Shown here: positions 46,572 through 57,857 of the stretch, piece by piece | Layout of the letters: each line of letters starts with the position of its first letter | How positions within the stretch are numbered: the first letter of the stretch is position 1 | DNA from: Clonostachys chloroleuca | Taxonomy: Eukaryota; Ascomycota; Sordariomycetes; Hypocreales; Bionectriaceae | Length of the DNA stretch: 64,000 nucleotides | Direction: 5' to 3' | Assembly (NCBI GenBank): GCA_037952775.1 | Contig: JBANAY010000003.1 | Location: forward strand, 3,472,001 to 3,536,000 | Program-made: the position numbers and the translations under genes | Notes under the pieces: generated by a model | The model's input: only the letters and a program-made list of their open reading frames with translations | Told to the model about the DNA's origin: nothing | Database searches by the model: none

Positions 46572-47332
46572 TGTGTCGGTTGGCGCTGGCGAAGTTGGCG
46601 ATGGGCTGGAGTGGTGGTGTGCAACGAGGCTTCAATTCAAAAAGCACGAAGAAATTTCAGGGCATCACCCACATCCGACTAACAAGAAAAGTGGAACCAA
46701 AAATCGTTACAATTCCTTTGTGGAGCGGGCCTGGGGCGGTAAACCTGGGCATTTAGGGCTAATTTGCTCACGCTTTGTGGTTTGCTTATATAATCTCAAT
46801 ACTGTGAGTGGGTCTTCAGAACGTGACATCCAAAAGACCAAGACTGACTGATAAGATAAGAGGGAGACACTTCAGTTCCTTCCAGCTGTTCTGAGGTCTT
46901 GACGAATGTACCCCCGTCCAGAATCCAGGCAGATTGAGTCCATACAAAGATGCCTTCCCAATAGCGCTCGCTGTGTAGGCCATCAATTACACAGTGTAAC
47001 AATTAAAACGTGGGTATTAAATAGGAAAGACCTAGTGAAGACTACATTTTCTATCCTGAAGTGGAATCGGATGCAAGAAACTCGCCAGGAGCAGGTAGAC
47101 CCTGATGGACCTCCGAAGACTGTCGATTCCAAAGAAGCATGACCAGTGAGCCACTCTGCCCATGGCGACCTCATTGTTCGTCTATGCCATTTCTATACGG
47201 CTGTGTTTTTCTTTGTTGGAAAGCCATCCGATCACATTGCTGGTACAATAGACGGCCAATCGGTGTACCTGCAATGTATCTCTATCACCCGTTGCGCCCT
47301 TATTCGCCAACTGATACCATGGAGTTTTTCTA
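46572..47332. other. Intergenic region, eL18 promoter / carrier 3' end
   Basis: About 760 bp between two minus-strand genes, with no gene seen. The eL18 promoter should lie near 46572-47000. Confidence 0.4.
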
Positions 47333-48617
47333 TTACAGAGAACCTGGGTTGTCCTCTTCCGGCTTCAATCCGAGTAGAAAGTCGCGTGTCATCTCAAAGC
47401 TGAGCCAGCTTGAAGCCATGCTAGGAGCAACTTTCAGAAGGTTTGGAACAATACCCTTGTATAAGCCCCTGATTCCTTCTTGGCTTACGATAACTCGAAC
47501 AGCGTCGAAAATTGATTTGTACTGATAGCCTAGTCCAGACATTGTGTTGATTTGGAAGCGCCGGCGAAGGACATCGCTGCAGACCAACTAAGTTAGCTTT
47601 CATCTGCGTTTCACGGCTGCTCGTCGCACTGGTACTTACAAGGGATATGTGCACGTTTGAGCGACAGCGCCGGAGATGGCACCAGCCAGCAGTTTTCTGA
47701 CCGCATTCGGGTTCTTCTCTCCTTCGGGAGTAAGAAGAGACCGGGCTGACTCATAAACCATGAAATTCAAGCCAACCTGCTCGTTATTAGCTCTTGTTGA
47801 CCATCCCGGGTTCGGCAAAATGAGTATCACCAACATGGCGGGAGTGGGCTGAACAGTTTGGGAACACATACGTATGGTGCCACGCCAGCGATTGTGGGAA
47901 TCATGCCTCGATAGAGAGCAGACATGCCGCCCTCGGTCTTATACATATGGGTGAGTGTAGCCCACATGCCAGGCAACTGTTGAGGTCTGCTGCCGAGTTC
48001 TGCGAAGCTGGCAGAGTGGATCGATAGTCTAGTGCGGACAATATCGAGAGGATATGTGAAGACGACGGATGTGATACCAGCAATGCCACCACATACAAGG
48101 CGAGTCAGGGGTGCGAGATCAGCACCATCTGGAGATTGGAATATGGTCTGCCCTCGTTTAGTGGGAGCTCACTTCGAGCCACAGCGGCTGCGGAAACTGG
48201 TAGATACGTACCCGTTTGTAGAAGTTGTAACTGCTGAACTGGACAGCGGAATAGGGGACGATGCGGATGCAGTTGGTTCCATTACCACGCATGAAGCCCC
48301 TCCAACCCTCCTCTTGCCACATCTTCTTTAATGCCTGGCCAACAGACATCTTGTATGCATCCCGCCCAACACTTTGGATCTGCATGAGGATCTTCAATCG
48401 CTCCAGGGGGAGACAACTGTTCGGGAAACCGCACCAGCCACGCCCCCTGCGCAAAATGCAGCGACCACAGGCTGAGATATATTGTCGCGAAACTGAATCA
48501 TGGCTGGACTTGGCAGGCTGGCCGCCGCCTTCACCACGTCTGATTCGGACTATGTGAAGAAGTTTTAGCCTTATTGTTGTCGTCTTGGGTGGGAGTGAGT
48601 GGACATACGGCAGACAT
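47333..48617 (-). CDS. Mitochondrial carrier, Ypr011c (APS/PAPS carrier) type, one apparent frameshift
   Basis: Inner-membrane solute carrier with three repeats of about 100 residues and six helices. Exons: 48617-48609, 48549-48212, 48147-47872, 47776-47640, 47576-47333; 334 aa with one base restored. The three signature motifs follow PX[DE]XX[RK]: first repeat SPLERLK (broken here), second YPLDIVRTRL, third YPFDVLRRRF. RGNGTNCIRIVPYSAVQFSSYNFYKR and RGMIPTIAGVAPYVGLNFMVYE are typical of this subfamily. The frame breaks exactly in the first signature, at five G on the plus strand (48406-48410; C on the coding strand). As given, translation would stop after SPWSD. Yeast Ypr011c carries adenosine 5'-phosphosulfate and PAPS; the substrate here is inferred from family only. 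Confidence 0.88.
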
Positions 48618-50761
48618 AATTGTGTGCTTGGTTTTTCTCTCTCGAAATCGTAGCTCTAAGCGCGCTGAATTGATGAACGGCAGAGAGGGCAAACGGTTCG
48701 GTGGCGAGTTGAATATAGAACCAAATCTCTTCGTGGCCAAAGGCAGAGTTGCGACGGCCGTTCGAGCGGATTGAAGCGAGTGTACCGAAAGAAGAACGCG
48801 AAGGAGTGACTATGGGCTTGCAGAAAGCAATGCCATGCTTGTTTGATTCGATTCGATGTAGAGTGGAGAGTTTCGGGTTATCGCTACCGTGACTAGTAGA
48901 CCAAGGGTTAGTTTAAAGATGGTAATGGCACACGAGGTCGCCATGAAAAGCGAAACAGCAGACAGGACACACGTGCTGGATTTGTATGACTAGCGGCTGC
49001 TAGACAAACAGCAATTCGGTAGGGCTGCTTGAGCCAGAAGCTCCTGGTGAGAGGGCGCTGCGAGATGGCCAGGACCAGGCTGCGACGAGAACAAATCAAA
49101 AGGTTTGGTCGCGTGAGCGGCGTGTGCTGAGGCAGATGACGAGCGGTCTTGGAATTGCCTCTAGCCGGCTGTCGTCGGTCAGGGAGGGTCGGTCACTTGC
49201 CACGCTCACAGCCGGGCAGCAGCCAACCACTAAGGAGAGGTAGCCAGACACCGGTCGCAATGGGCGTGTAGACGTGGCGCGGGATCAATTGCAAAGGACA
49301 AGGTCGAAGAGGATAAGACTATTGTACACAAGATAAAAACAAATGCCGAACGACCGGGCCAAGAGAAATGGGAGGATGAGGGGAGGAGCGGCAATAATTT
49401 CAACACAGGCCCGTAATTGCGCTCGCCAACACCCGCCGGCAGAGCCTACCACGATCCCGGGTAGGAAGTTATTCTGGAATCTTAGAGGCCCGATAGTGGC
49501 GATTACAGCCGCCCCACCCTCCGTCAACCTCCGAGATGTCGTCTCGATGGAACCATGGGGGAGCGGAACGCCGTACGCTGGCTGCTACGGTAGATGCGCA
49601 GTCAATCTGAAAGGGCGACCGTTACCACCCCATCTGCGCGAATACTTGGGATGAAACTGCGACCTCAAAGCTTGCTATATTAGCAGAGCCGCACGCGCAT
49701 GCCGGATAGTCAACGTATCCATGCCGGACGATATGTGACCAGCACTAATACAAGGACGGAGCGAGAGAAGCTCCGTTAGCTATGATTGATTGCCAGACAT
49801 CCTTCATCAACGCTCAGGCCCAGCTCGTTTTCATCCCCCCTCCCCGTTCCTGTAACTAGCAGATCGAAGGCCATCTTGGGGCCCCAAGCTCCCCAGCCAA
49901 TCACCCCCGTGCCATCTTACCGGGAGATCCCGCTTGAACTCTTCTGGGTTCTGGCTCCCATAGAAGGCTGCTTTATTAAAAGCACCAGAATGGGCCGATG
50001 TTTGATGCATGACCCTTGAGTGCAGCTCGTCTTTGGGCAACACATTCAATCTCCGCGCTCATCTTGTGCAGACTAAAGAGTGAAATGCCCATGCAGTGAT
50101 CGTTCTTCGGCTCTTATTCCGGTACTGAGTTGATACTTGCTCTGACAAAACTCCAGCAAAGCCCTCTGTTGCCTTCATACAAGGATGGACAAGGGCGGCA
50201 GGAACGCTAAGCTAAAATCAGTATGGATAGCATCGTAGGTCCCCATTTGAAGCTGGCCAACTACGTCACTCTCAGGCTGGCTATGAGATGGTCTTTCGTG
50301 TTGTGTGTTTTGGAGCGTCCAAAAACAAAACGTATATCATCATATTTTGCAGCTGGACGACGATTCGTAGACCATAGACATCAAGTCTTGAATTAAAATT
50401 TGACAAACTAGCTAGCTACTTTTAGTGATAGAGGATGGAAATCTGCATTGGCGGGGCTGCCCTATACAAGTAAAACAACGAGAACAAACAATTGCGACTC
50501 CATGTGCTTGTTTGCACATGTTTGCAGTACTATGCCCTCGTGGAAACCGCCAAGAGCAAATAATGAGATCATGACTGGGTAAATCCTCTACGCCATCAAT
50601 TTGGTTCAACCGGTAGTAGCAGGAACAAATGTGTACCAAGAACTTAAAAAACGACACGAGATAAAATGAAACCTTAAGGTTAGAAGCACACTGTGAGAAT
50701 GCCACCCATGGAATATGGCTACCGAGAACCTCTCGCAGCTGGGGGATTCGGTGGCATCGTT
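48618..50761. other. Intergenic region, carrier promoter / SR-protein 3' end
   Basis: About 2.1 kb with no supportable gene on either strand; open frames are short and lack domains. The carrier promoter should lie at the left end. Confidence 0.4.
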
Positions 50762-52040
50762 TTACTCAGCTGCGTCCAACTCCTCATGAGCGGGAGGAGG
50801 GCTTTCCGGAGCTGCATCAGAGGTTAGTTATACTGAAATCCCTTAGTTTAACTGCCCAACTTACCGTCTCCCTTCCGGTCATCTCCATTGGTGCCGTTTT
50901 CTCGCCTGTCACGGTCGTCGCGATCATCCTTGAGATCACGGTCACGGTCACTGGAAATGGCAGTTAGACGCGTCGCTTTAACGGGAGAAGGACCCGAGTC
51001 TCGGGGTTGGGGGATGCGTACCGAGTGTCAGGACTGCGTGAGCGATCCCGATCCCGTCGGCTATCACGATCATAGTCACGGTCACGGTCCCTACGATCAT
51101 CCTTACGAGGAGAGTAATCGCGGGTGCTCCGTCTGGGGGAAGGAGTTCGCCCACGGCGTCCTGGAGATCGGCCACCTCCACGGCGGTCTCGATCGCGACC
51201 GGACTCAAAGCGCCATGAAGCAGAGGGGGAGTGCGAGCCCACTAAAAGAGAAAAAGATGACATCAATATCAAGAGCTCGACAATCAAACGAAGAACAAAT
51301 GAAACAGCCGAAAACCTACCTCGATCTTCAGGATATCATCACGCCCGATGCGCTTGTTATGCATCTCATAGTAGGCATCGTCGGCATCCCGCTTGTCTTC
51401 ATACTCCACAAACGCAAAGCTTTCGACGTCATGTCAGTAGCGTTCAAAGCTTAAGAGATATTATGGGGGAGACATACAGTCTGCTAGACGCAGAGCGAGG
51501 AGCAGGAATGTCGCAGCGGACCAGTCGTCCATAGCTATGCCATTGATTTTGTCAGCGTACAAGAAAGACGGAGCAAAAGATGTTGAAATTTCGGAATTGA
51601 AAAGTCTCTGAAGTATCATTTAAGGGCTGGGAACGCCCCGCGCGTCCGGTGCGCCAGGAAACCGTCGTCAAGGACCAAGCTGGAGAAGTTCGCAGGAGGG
51701 GGGCCGCAGCAAGGTATCGGAGGAGGAAGAATGGAAACGGGAGTCAGATGGGGAGGGTTATTGGGGGGATAGATAATCTGGGTTGGGACGAGTACGAGGA
51801 CGCGGACGAGGGAGGGCGCAGACGAGGGCGGCGGAGACACGACGAGGAGGGGACGACAACGGAAGATCAGCTTCTTCACCGGGGGGTAGGGCGGACGAGG
51901 GCGAGGGCGCGGGCGCGGGCGCATGCGTATGCGTGGGCGTGAACGTGGTTGACGTACCGTTCGAACTCGTATGCGAGGTCGCGAGCGCGGGTGCCGTGGC
52001 TGAAGCCGGTCACGTAAAGTGTAGTTCCGCCGCGAGACAT
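50762..52040 (-). CDS. SR-type pre-mRNA splicing factor (Srp1-like), one apparent frameshift
   Basis: RNA-binding protein with one N-terminal RRM and an Arg/Asp/Ser-rich tail. Exons: 52040-51958, 51534-51478, 51419-51320, 51241-51022, 50950-50865, 50811-50762; about 198 aa with one base restored. The RRM shows RNP2 TTLYVTGF and RNP1-like [10 protein letters not shown]. It ends at [21 protein letters not shown]. The tail is RD/RS dipeptides ([19 protein letters not shown]), with an acidic end. The frame breaks at five G on the plus strand (51225-51229) inside TPPSASW; one more base restores the conserved sequence. The first intron is 423 nt, much longer than its neighbours, and has GC-rich purine repeats; such introns in SR genes often mediate autoregulated splicing. 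Confidence 0.87.
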
Positions 52041-52708
52041 GACTTTCGAGTTGATTAGGGTGTCAATCCTTCAAAAGATGGTGATGTCAAAAGATGGATG
52101 AGAAGATGACGTTGGCTTTCCTCAAGTGTTTGAAAAGGGAGGTGAAAGAATGTCTGGCAAATTGGAGATTGCGATAAAGCATGCAAACGGCAGAGTTTGT
52201 CCTGCTGACATAATCGAGGCAGGTCGGACCCAACCTCCAATAAACCACAGTAGCACCACAATCTCGAACACTGTATGCTACCATCTCAAGCATTTGTTGA
52301 GCCCACCATCCCGAGATTTGCCAACTTAATACTCTCGTTGTCCTAGGTACCAGCTATTGTGTGCTTGTACTGATCGATCAACAGCGTGTTGATGCACGTG
52401 TGGGCTGATTTGAGAGACTGACTAAATATTCTTGGCTACTTTGGACATTGAGTAGGTCCTTCTAGCGGTGTGCTAGAATGCTTGACTGGCATGATCCCCT
52501 AGGTCCTTTTTTTAATACGTGGATGGATTATTTACGTTAGTCATCCAACTTTTGTTCGCGAGGGAGAACTTGCGTATCAAGACTTCATTGTTGATAGGGA
52601 TTCAGAAATTCTAGTACAGCCCAACCATTCCAGCTTTGATTCATCTCCTCCCGCTCACTCCTTTTGAACCCTTGTACCTTCACTATTTGCACCCGGAAGC
52701 ACACATAC
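52041..52708. other. Intergenic region, SR-protein promoter / fimbrin 3' end
   Basis: No gene is seen. It contains a GGTACC site at 52346-52351 and should hold the SR-protein promoter. Confidence 0.4.
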
Positions 52709-54916
52709 CTACATCTTTTCGTGTGTAGCCATCAGAGAACCTTGAAAATGGAAAAGTTGTTAAAAAAAATGTCACCTCTATGGTTCTTATGTGGGGAATA
52801 TGTGACGACTTACCAATAAAAGTAGTAACCAAGCGGCTGCGAACCTGGCAAATGTCCTCGGGGACGAGCCAAATCGTGGCACCGAGCTTTCGGGCGATAC
52901 TGATGCTGAGTTTGGCATTGAGATAGGCATCCTCGTCTGTTTGGCCCGGTGTCACGAGATCATAATCAACGTAACTGCTCTTCATTCCGTTCAAAACATC
53001 AAGGAAGAAGACACCAGAGCCGATGCTTGGATCCTTGAATGATCGAATGGCAGAACTTCGGCCACCCTTTCTGGACATGTCGTTGGCCCACCTCACCATT
53101 TCTGCATCTGTGATCTCTCTCTTGCCGAGTTTCTGTGCGAGAGAGGATAACGTAACAGTGATATCCCTGCGCATGAGCTGCCACACTAGGCCCAGGGTAA
53201 GTGTCCTTTGTCCGTCGGTGATGTCTGCTCCCTGGATGCCGACGAGCGAGAATCCGTTCTGCTTGCCCAGCTCAATAGCATAGTTGGTATTTTCGACGGC
53301 CTTGAATCTCATGATCTCACCACCGTGGGCAGGGCGCTTGTTAACATGACGCCAGTTAACAGATCCCTGAATGACCTTGTCGTATGCTTGTAAGAGAACC
53401 GAACCATCTCTGAGATCATCAAAGAAGGAAACCACGGCTGGTTGAACATCCAAACTGTTGAGCCACAGAGTAAAAACTCTGGCCTCACGCTCACCCTCAG
53501 CATCGAAGTCCTCCACTTCCAGTTTCTCCTCCTCGGTAATAGGGTCTAGGGCTGGATGGTTGTTGAAGAGGTTGGCAACGAATGCGAGGTTCAACTTGGG
53601 GTTTCCAGCAACCAGAGATTTTGGGGTAAGGAACTTGCGGCAACCCAACTTGTCTGACTCCTGAAGAACCTCCTCGGCCCGCTGGTGAAGGTCGCGTGTT
53701 TGGAGAGGTGCGCGTGTCACACCATAGTCGGATCCAATCTGCGCCAGAAGGACAGCATAGTTCTCGCCGTCCCTGATATCTCCCGAGAAGTTGGCAACCC
53801 TGTGTGATGTTAGCCGCCGCCAGTGACAACTTTGTGCGGTTTGGATAGTACAAACCTTCGGGGCCAATTGGCAGCCTTAAGATGATAGTTGAACCAGCGA
53901 AGGAGGATTTGCTCAGGAGGCAATCGGAGGAATTGTTCCAGCGTTTCATCTTCTTCCAGCAACCTGTACAGCTCGGGGTGTAGTTTAATATCAATCTTGC
54001 CTAGAAGGCCACGGCGAATGATCTGCCAGATTAGTCCTAGAATCAAGTGCTCTCTAACTTCGATAATGTCGCCGGCACCAATATTGACGACTGAGCAGCC
54101 AATGCCCTTGGCGGATTCAATCACAATATTGTTATTCTCGGTCATGTGGAACGCATTGAGAGACTTGAATTTCTTGCCGGGGATATTCAGAACACGCTCA
54201 TCAATGGTATCGGGAACGCTGTCGTTGATTAGCTTGGCCAATACCAGACCATCCTTACAATCATCGAACATTTCGAAGGTATCGGTAGGGAAGGGTAGGC
54301 GAGAGCCTAGATCCGGGTCTCCGGCAAGCACGGCATTGATGTGACGGGTGAACTCCGTTCGCTCATCCTCGTTGATGGTGTGAGTGATGTTGGCATTGGA
54401 GCCTTGAACCTGAATCTTGCCGCTGATGCTGCCCTTGGAGCTATGCCCGCCCCCGGTGCGCTGCGAGACAACGCCGCCGCTTGGCTGTGCAGCAAGGCGA
54501 GAGGCTCCCGAGGCCGCTGGTTTGGACGACGATCCGCGAACCTTTGCAATGAGCTATCTTACCAGTTAGCACGTCCGAATATATGATATGAAAAGATGCC
54601 GGGGGGATTCGCGCATACGCCGACGTAGTCTTCAAGCTCGACACGGCGAGAGGAGTCCAGTTCGACCTCCTTCAGAGCCTGGCGGACGACATCATACGGC
54701 TGATTCTCGCTCTGTTGTGTTGATTTGATAGCTGTGGCTTCGTCGATGTAGCCCTTGTCGTCGACGTCGAGACGCTGGAAAGCATCGGACAGCGAAAATA
54801 TTTCGTTTTGCTGGAATTGAGGGAACTTTCTATCCAAGCGCATGCAGTCAGCCTCGGAGCTCACGACGAGAAATAAAAACAGAGTCAACCAACTTTTGCA
54901 GCTTGAGGACATTCAT
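52709..54916 (-). CDS. SAC6: Fimbrin (plastin), actin-bundling protein
   Basis: Cross-links actin filaments at endocytic patches and in the contractile ring. Exons: 54916-54894, 54829-54619, 54553-53856, 53799-52814, 52740-52709; 649 aa, the family's normal size. The N-terminus MNVLKLQKKFPQFQQNEIF leads into an EF-hand region (DAFQRLDVDDKGYIDEAT). Four calponin-homology domains form two actin-binding modules: FEMFDDCKDGLVLAKLINDS, GEN-type FSGDIRDGENYAVLL, FFDDLRDGSVLLQAYDKV and the last around DPSIGSGVFFLDVLNGM. The final exon adds only SLMATHEKM. The frame is intact through all five exons. Only one of the two EF-hand loops looks able to bind calcium. Confidence 0.95.
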
Positions 54917-55944
54917 TTTACGGAGCTCAGCCCAGGTAGTCCTGGGGTGAAGGCAAGTGAAGGGTTGAGGGAAGCGCGCAACAAACTGATTGATGAATGC
55001 GACAACAACGTCAGGAGGGGTTCGAAGTTGGCCGAAAGTCTTCAGATGGCGAGAGGACGGATGGACGAATTACGTAGGAGGGGAAATGCTAACGGCACTA
55101 CCGGCCGATGCAAGCGCGCACGACGGAGGCAAGGTAGGTCCTACCAGGCAAGGTACCTGTACCCTACCTTACCGCCTGATTGAGGTCACCAAAGCCTGTA
55201 ATTAGGCTGCTGCGAGCCAGAAGCTTAGCGCCCGAGCTCTCCTACGTATGCTCCTGCTCTGGCAGCCAAGTAACTGCTACAACAGGCACGTACCCATTAG
55301 CTCCAGCCCCGCCCCCACCAGGCATGGATGGGCCCGCTCATGATGAAAGGTACATTGCATTAACCTCCCTGCTACTTACCTTACGTACCAGCCACTGGCG
55401 CGGCGTCATCACTGACGTGCTTCTGCGGCTATGGCCAAATGCCACCTCTAATTATACAGCGCGAATGCTGCCAATCTATCCCATGGCAAGCGTTCTTCTA
55501 GGCAGTAAGACGCCTCGGTGTGTAAAGAAGCGATCTCTTCAATAGTCTAGACACGAGGTTTTACTAAGCCAAAATGTGCATAAATGCTCAGGAAACACAT
55601 GTGGCACAAACTGCTTTACACTAGCACTCGGGGCACCTAATGCTAGTCAGGCATGCATCATCTCTCCACTGGCTGGCCCTGCGCAGATGCGTGCCTGTTC
55701 TGTTCTTCTGCCTACCGCCACTTGGTGATAGTGTTAGCTCCAGGCGACCCGGCCAGTATCCGCCCAACGAAAAGAAAAAAATTATACGAAAATGGAACCG
55801 TATTCCAGCATCGGCCCCACATCATTATCACAAACTTCAAAGTTCTGAAGTCTGGCCAGGTAGTTAGTTGGGAGCTGAAGATTCTCTTTGGACCAATCTT
55901 TCAACAAGTGGGGGAGTTAAGAGCATTGTGCGCATCATAACATC
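54917..55944. other. Divergent intergenic region, fimbrin / RING-like gene
   Basis: About 1 kb with no gene. The region around 55135-55170 is dense in CTACC/GGTAC variants with one GGTACC at 55152-55157. Confidence 0.4.
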
Positions 55945-56766
55945 ATGGCTGCATGCAAGACTTGCAACGAAGCGTTAGTCTTTCGACTGGACGGTGATGA
56001 CGATGAGAACGACATGCAGGTTCCTGATGACCTAGAGCTACGCTGTGGTTGCCATTTCCACTGGTAAGACTACCAACATTCTCCGATCGCTAGGCTGCCA
56101 TGAACTAAGCCAACTAAATTCCTCAGGTCATGTCTTCTCGACCAGGCACAAACAGTGGCTTTGGCACTCAAGTGCCCATGCTGTGGCACATATCTGCCTG
56201 AAAACGAGGCTGGTCCATCGTCTACAAATCCGCTGTTGCCTATCGCTGGGACGGCTATTCTAGCACGGTATACAAACGAGGGCGGCGTAGACCCTTCTCT
56301 TGATATCCTACCGTCCATTACTGAGGAAGCATACCTTGCAAGTCACCCAGAAACCCAACCTGCCAGAGCCTTCCATGTCATGTGCGGTGAAGGAGACCCC
56401 GAGGCCATTGTTGAGCTGCTGTCATCGCTTTCCGAGACTGACGATGAAGAGGAGCTCGGCGTTTTATCTGTGTTGCGCTACCAAGACCCTCTCGCTGGGA
56501 TGAAGAGCGCCCTGCATCTTGCAGTAGAGAGGGGCCAGCAGGAAGTTGCTATGCTCCTCTTGTGGCTCTGTTCCACTGCTAACACCGAGTCTTTCCCTGA
56601 GGCTTCACGCCAGATTGTCCAGTCCGCCGGGCTGGGGCGGCTATCAGTCGGCTCAGATGGTGACATCCGGGGGTTGAGAGACAGCCGCGGTCTCACGGCG
56701 GTCGAGCTCGCTCGGCAAGCTCAGGGGCCATGGGCTGGGTTTTTCGAATCTGGGTTATTCTTGTAG
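55945..56766 (+). CDS. Small RING-like zinc-finger protein with ankyrin-like C-terminus
   Basis: Exons 55945-56063 and 56127-56766; 252 aa. The N-terminal 65 residues contain CKTC, then CGCHFHWSC, then CPCC, a spacing compatible with a RING-type zinc finger, so E3 ubiquitin ligase activity is possible. The intron falls within the finger and splices TG to G to give the Trp of HFHW. The C-terminal half has two ankyrin-like stretches: ARAFHVMCGEGDPEAIVELL and KSALHLAVERGQQEVAMLLL, followed by RDSRGLTAVELARQ. No specific orthologue was recognised. An acidic segment (ETDDEEE) sits between the repeats. The combination is seen in uncharacterised fungal proteins. Confidence 0.75.
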
Positions 56767-57857
56767 CCCGCCCTGTTTGTGCACATCTAGTAGCTGTGAT
56801 GGATGGGGTTATACCAAATATATGCAGACTTTTAGGCTCATGTCGCTATCTGTAATTAGGCACCTAGTATTCCCGTCAACCGCAGGGGACACCTATAGCT
56901 TTCTTATGGCCAGGCTGCAGAGAGCGACATAATGGCGAGGTCGAATGAACCGGCCGGCGCTCCTGGGGTAATATGGATTGTTTTAGATGATCGCATGGTG
57001 CAGAAATGCGAACTCGTTTGTTTCTCGCCCAAGGTTTCAGACATGTCCGGCGGCGTCTTGAGACGAAAATTACGACAGCCAGTTGCTAGAATCTTTTTTC
57101 AGCATCCATCCCTGAGGGGGGAAAGAAAAAGCTTGATGATGCTGCTCACTTTGGCTTCCCTCTACGGGGGAAGGGAGCAAAAGAAAGCCATATGTGAGCT
57201 CTGCCTAAAAGACAGACAGAAGAAGCCTTTCGCAAATGGGACTGTTAATCTGAGTTGTCTGCAGACCTGCCCTAACCTGGAGCGCACTTGATAGAGACAA
57301 CTGGCTTATATAGATAGAGAGGTATCTCCACATGTCCAGGAGAATCGTCTTGAGAAGCGGGCAAGTGGGCCTCCTAATACTGAGCTCGATCGATGATGTT
57401 ACACGCTATTTTTGTACCCCGAACCTTGCAGTCAGGTAAAGCACAGCGTCATCAGCCAAAGCAGTGAATACCATCTGCTTCTTCTATGCTGTTTTTCCAG
57501 TCTAATCCTACCAGGCGGACCAGAAAACAATACAATTGCCCGCACCAGCCAAAACTTGGTGTTTTCCCAGGTGTATCAGCCCCTCTCCATTTCAACTCCA
57601 AGCTCACTCAGCTTAGCAACGTCGGCCCATCCTGCTGAACCTTGACCCCCAAACACACCCCTCACACCCCCCTTGTTATCTCTGGCCTGCTGCTGGTTGA
57701 TCAAATATTCCGTGACGCAGTCCTCAAACTGGCCTCATTATTTCTCAGAACCAAGCGGCCAGCTCACGGGAGCTTGACCTACATTGGCTACTCTCCAACT
57801 AGGTTAACCAGTGGACGTTCTGTTCGCGGCGGATGGTCTTCTTGCCGTTTTATCAAC
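56767..57857. other. Intergenic region upstream of the DDHD lipase
   Basis: About 1.1 kb; a 119-codon open frame (from 56932) has no recognisable features. No gene is called. The lipase promoter should lie at the right end. Confidence 0.4.

Noticed and set aside
56932..57291. 119-codon plus-strand frame
   Set aside because: No recognisable features or splice context; chance length is plausible.
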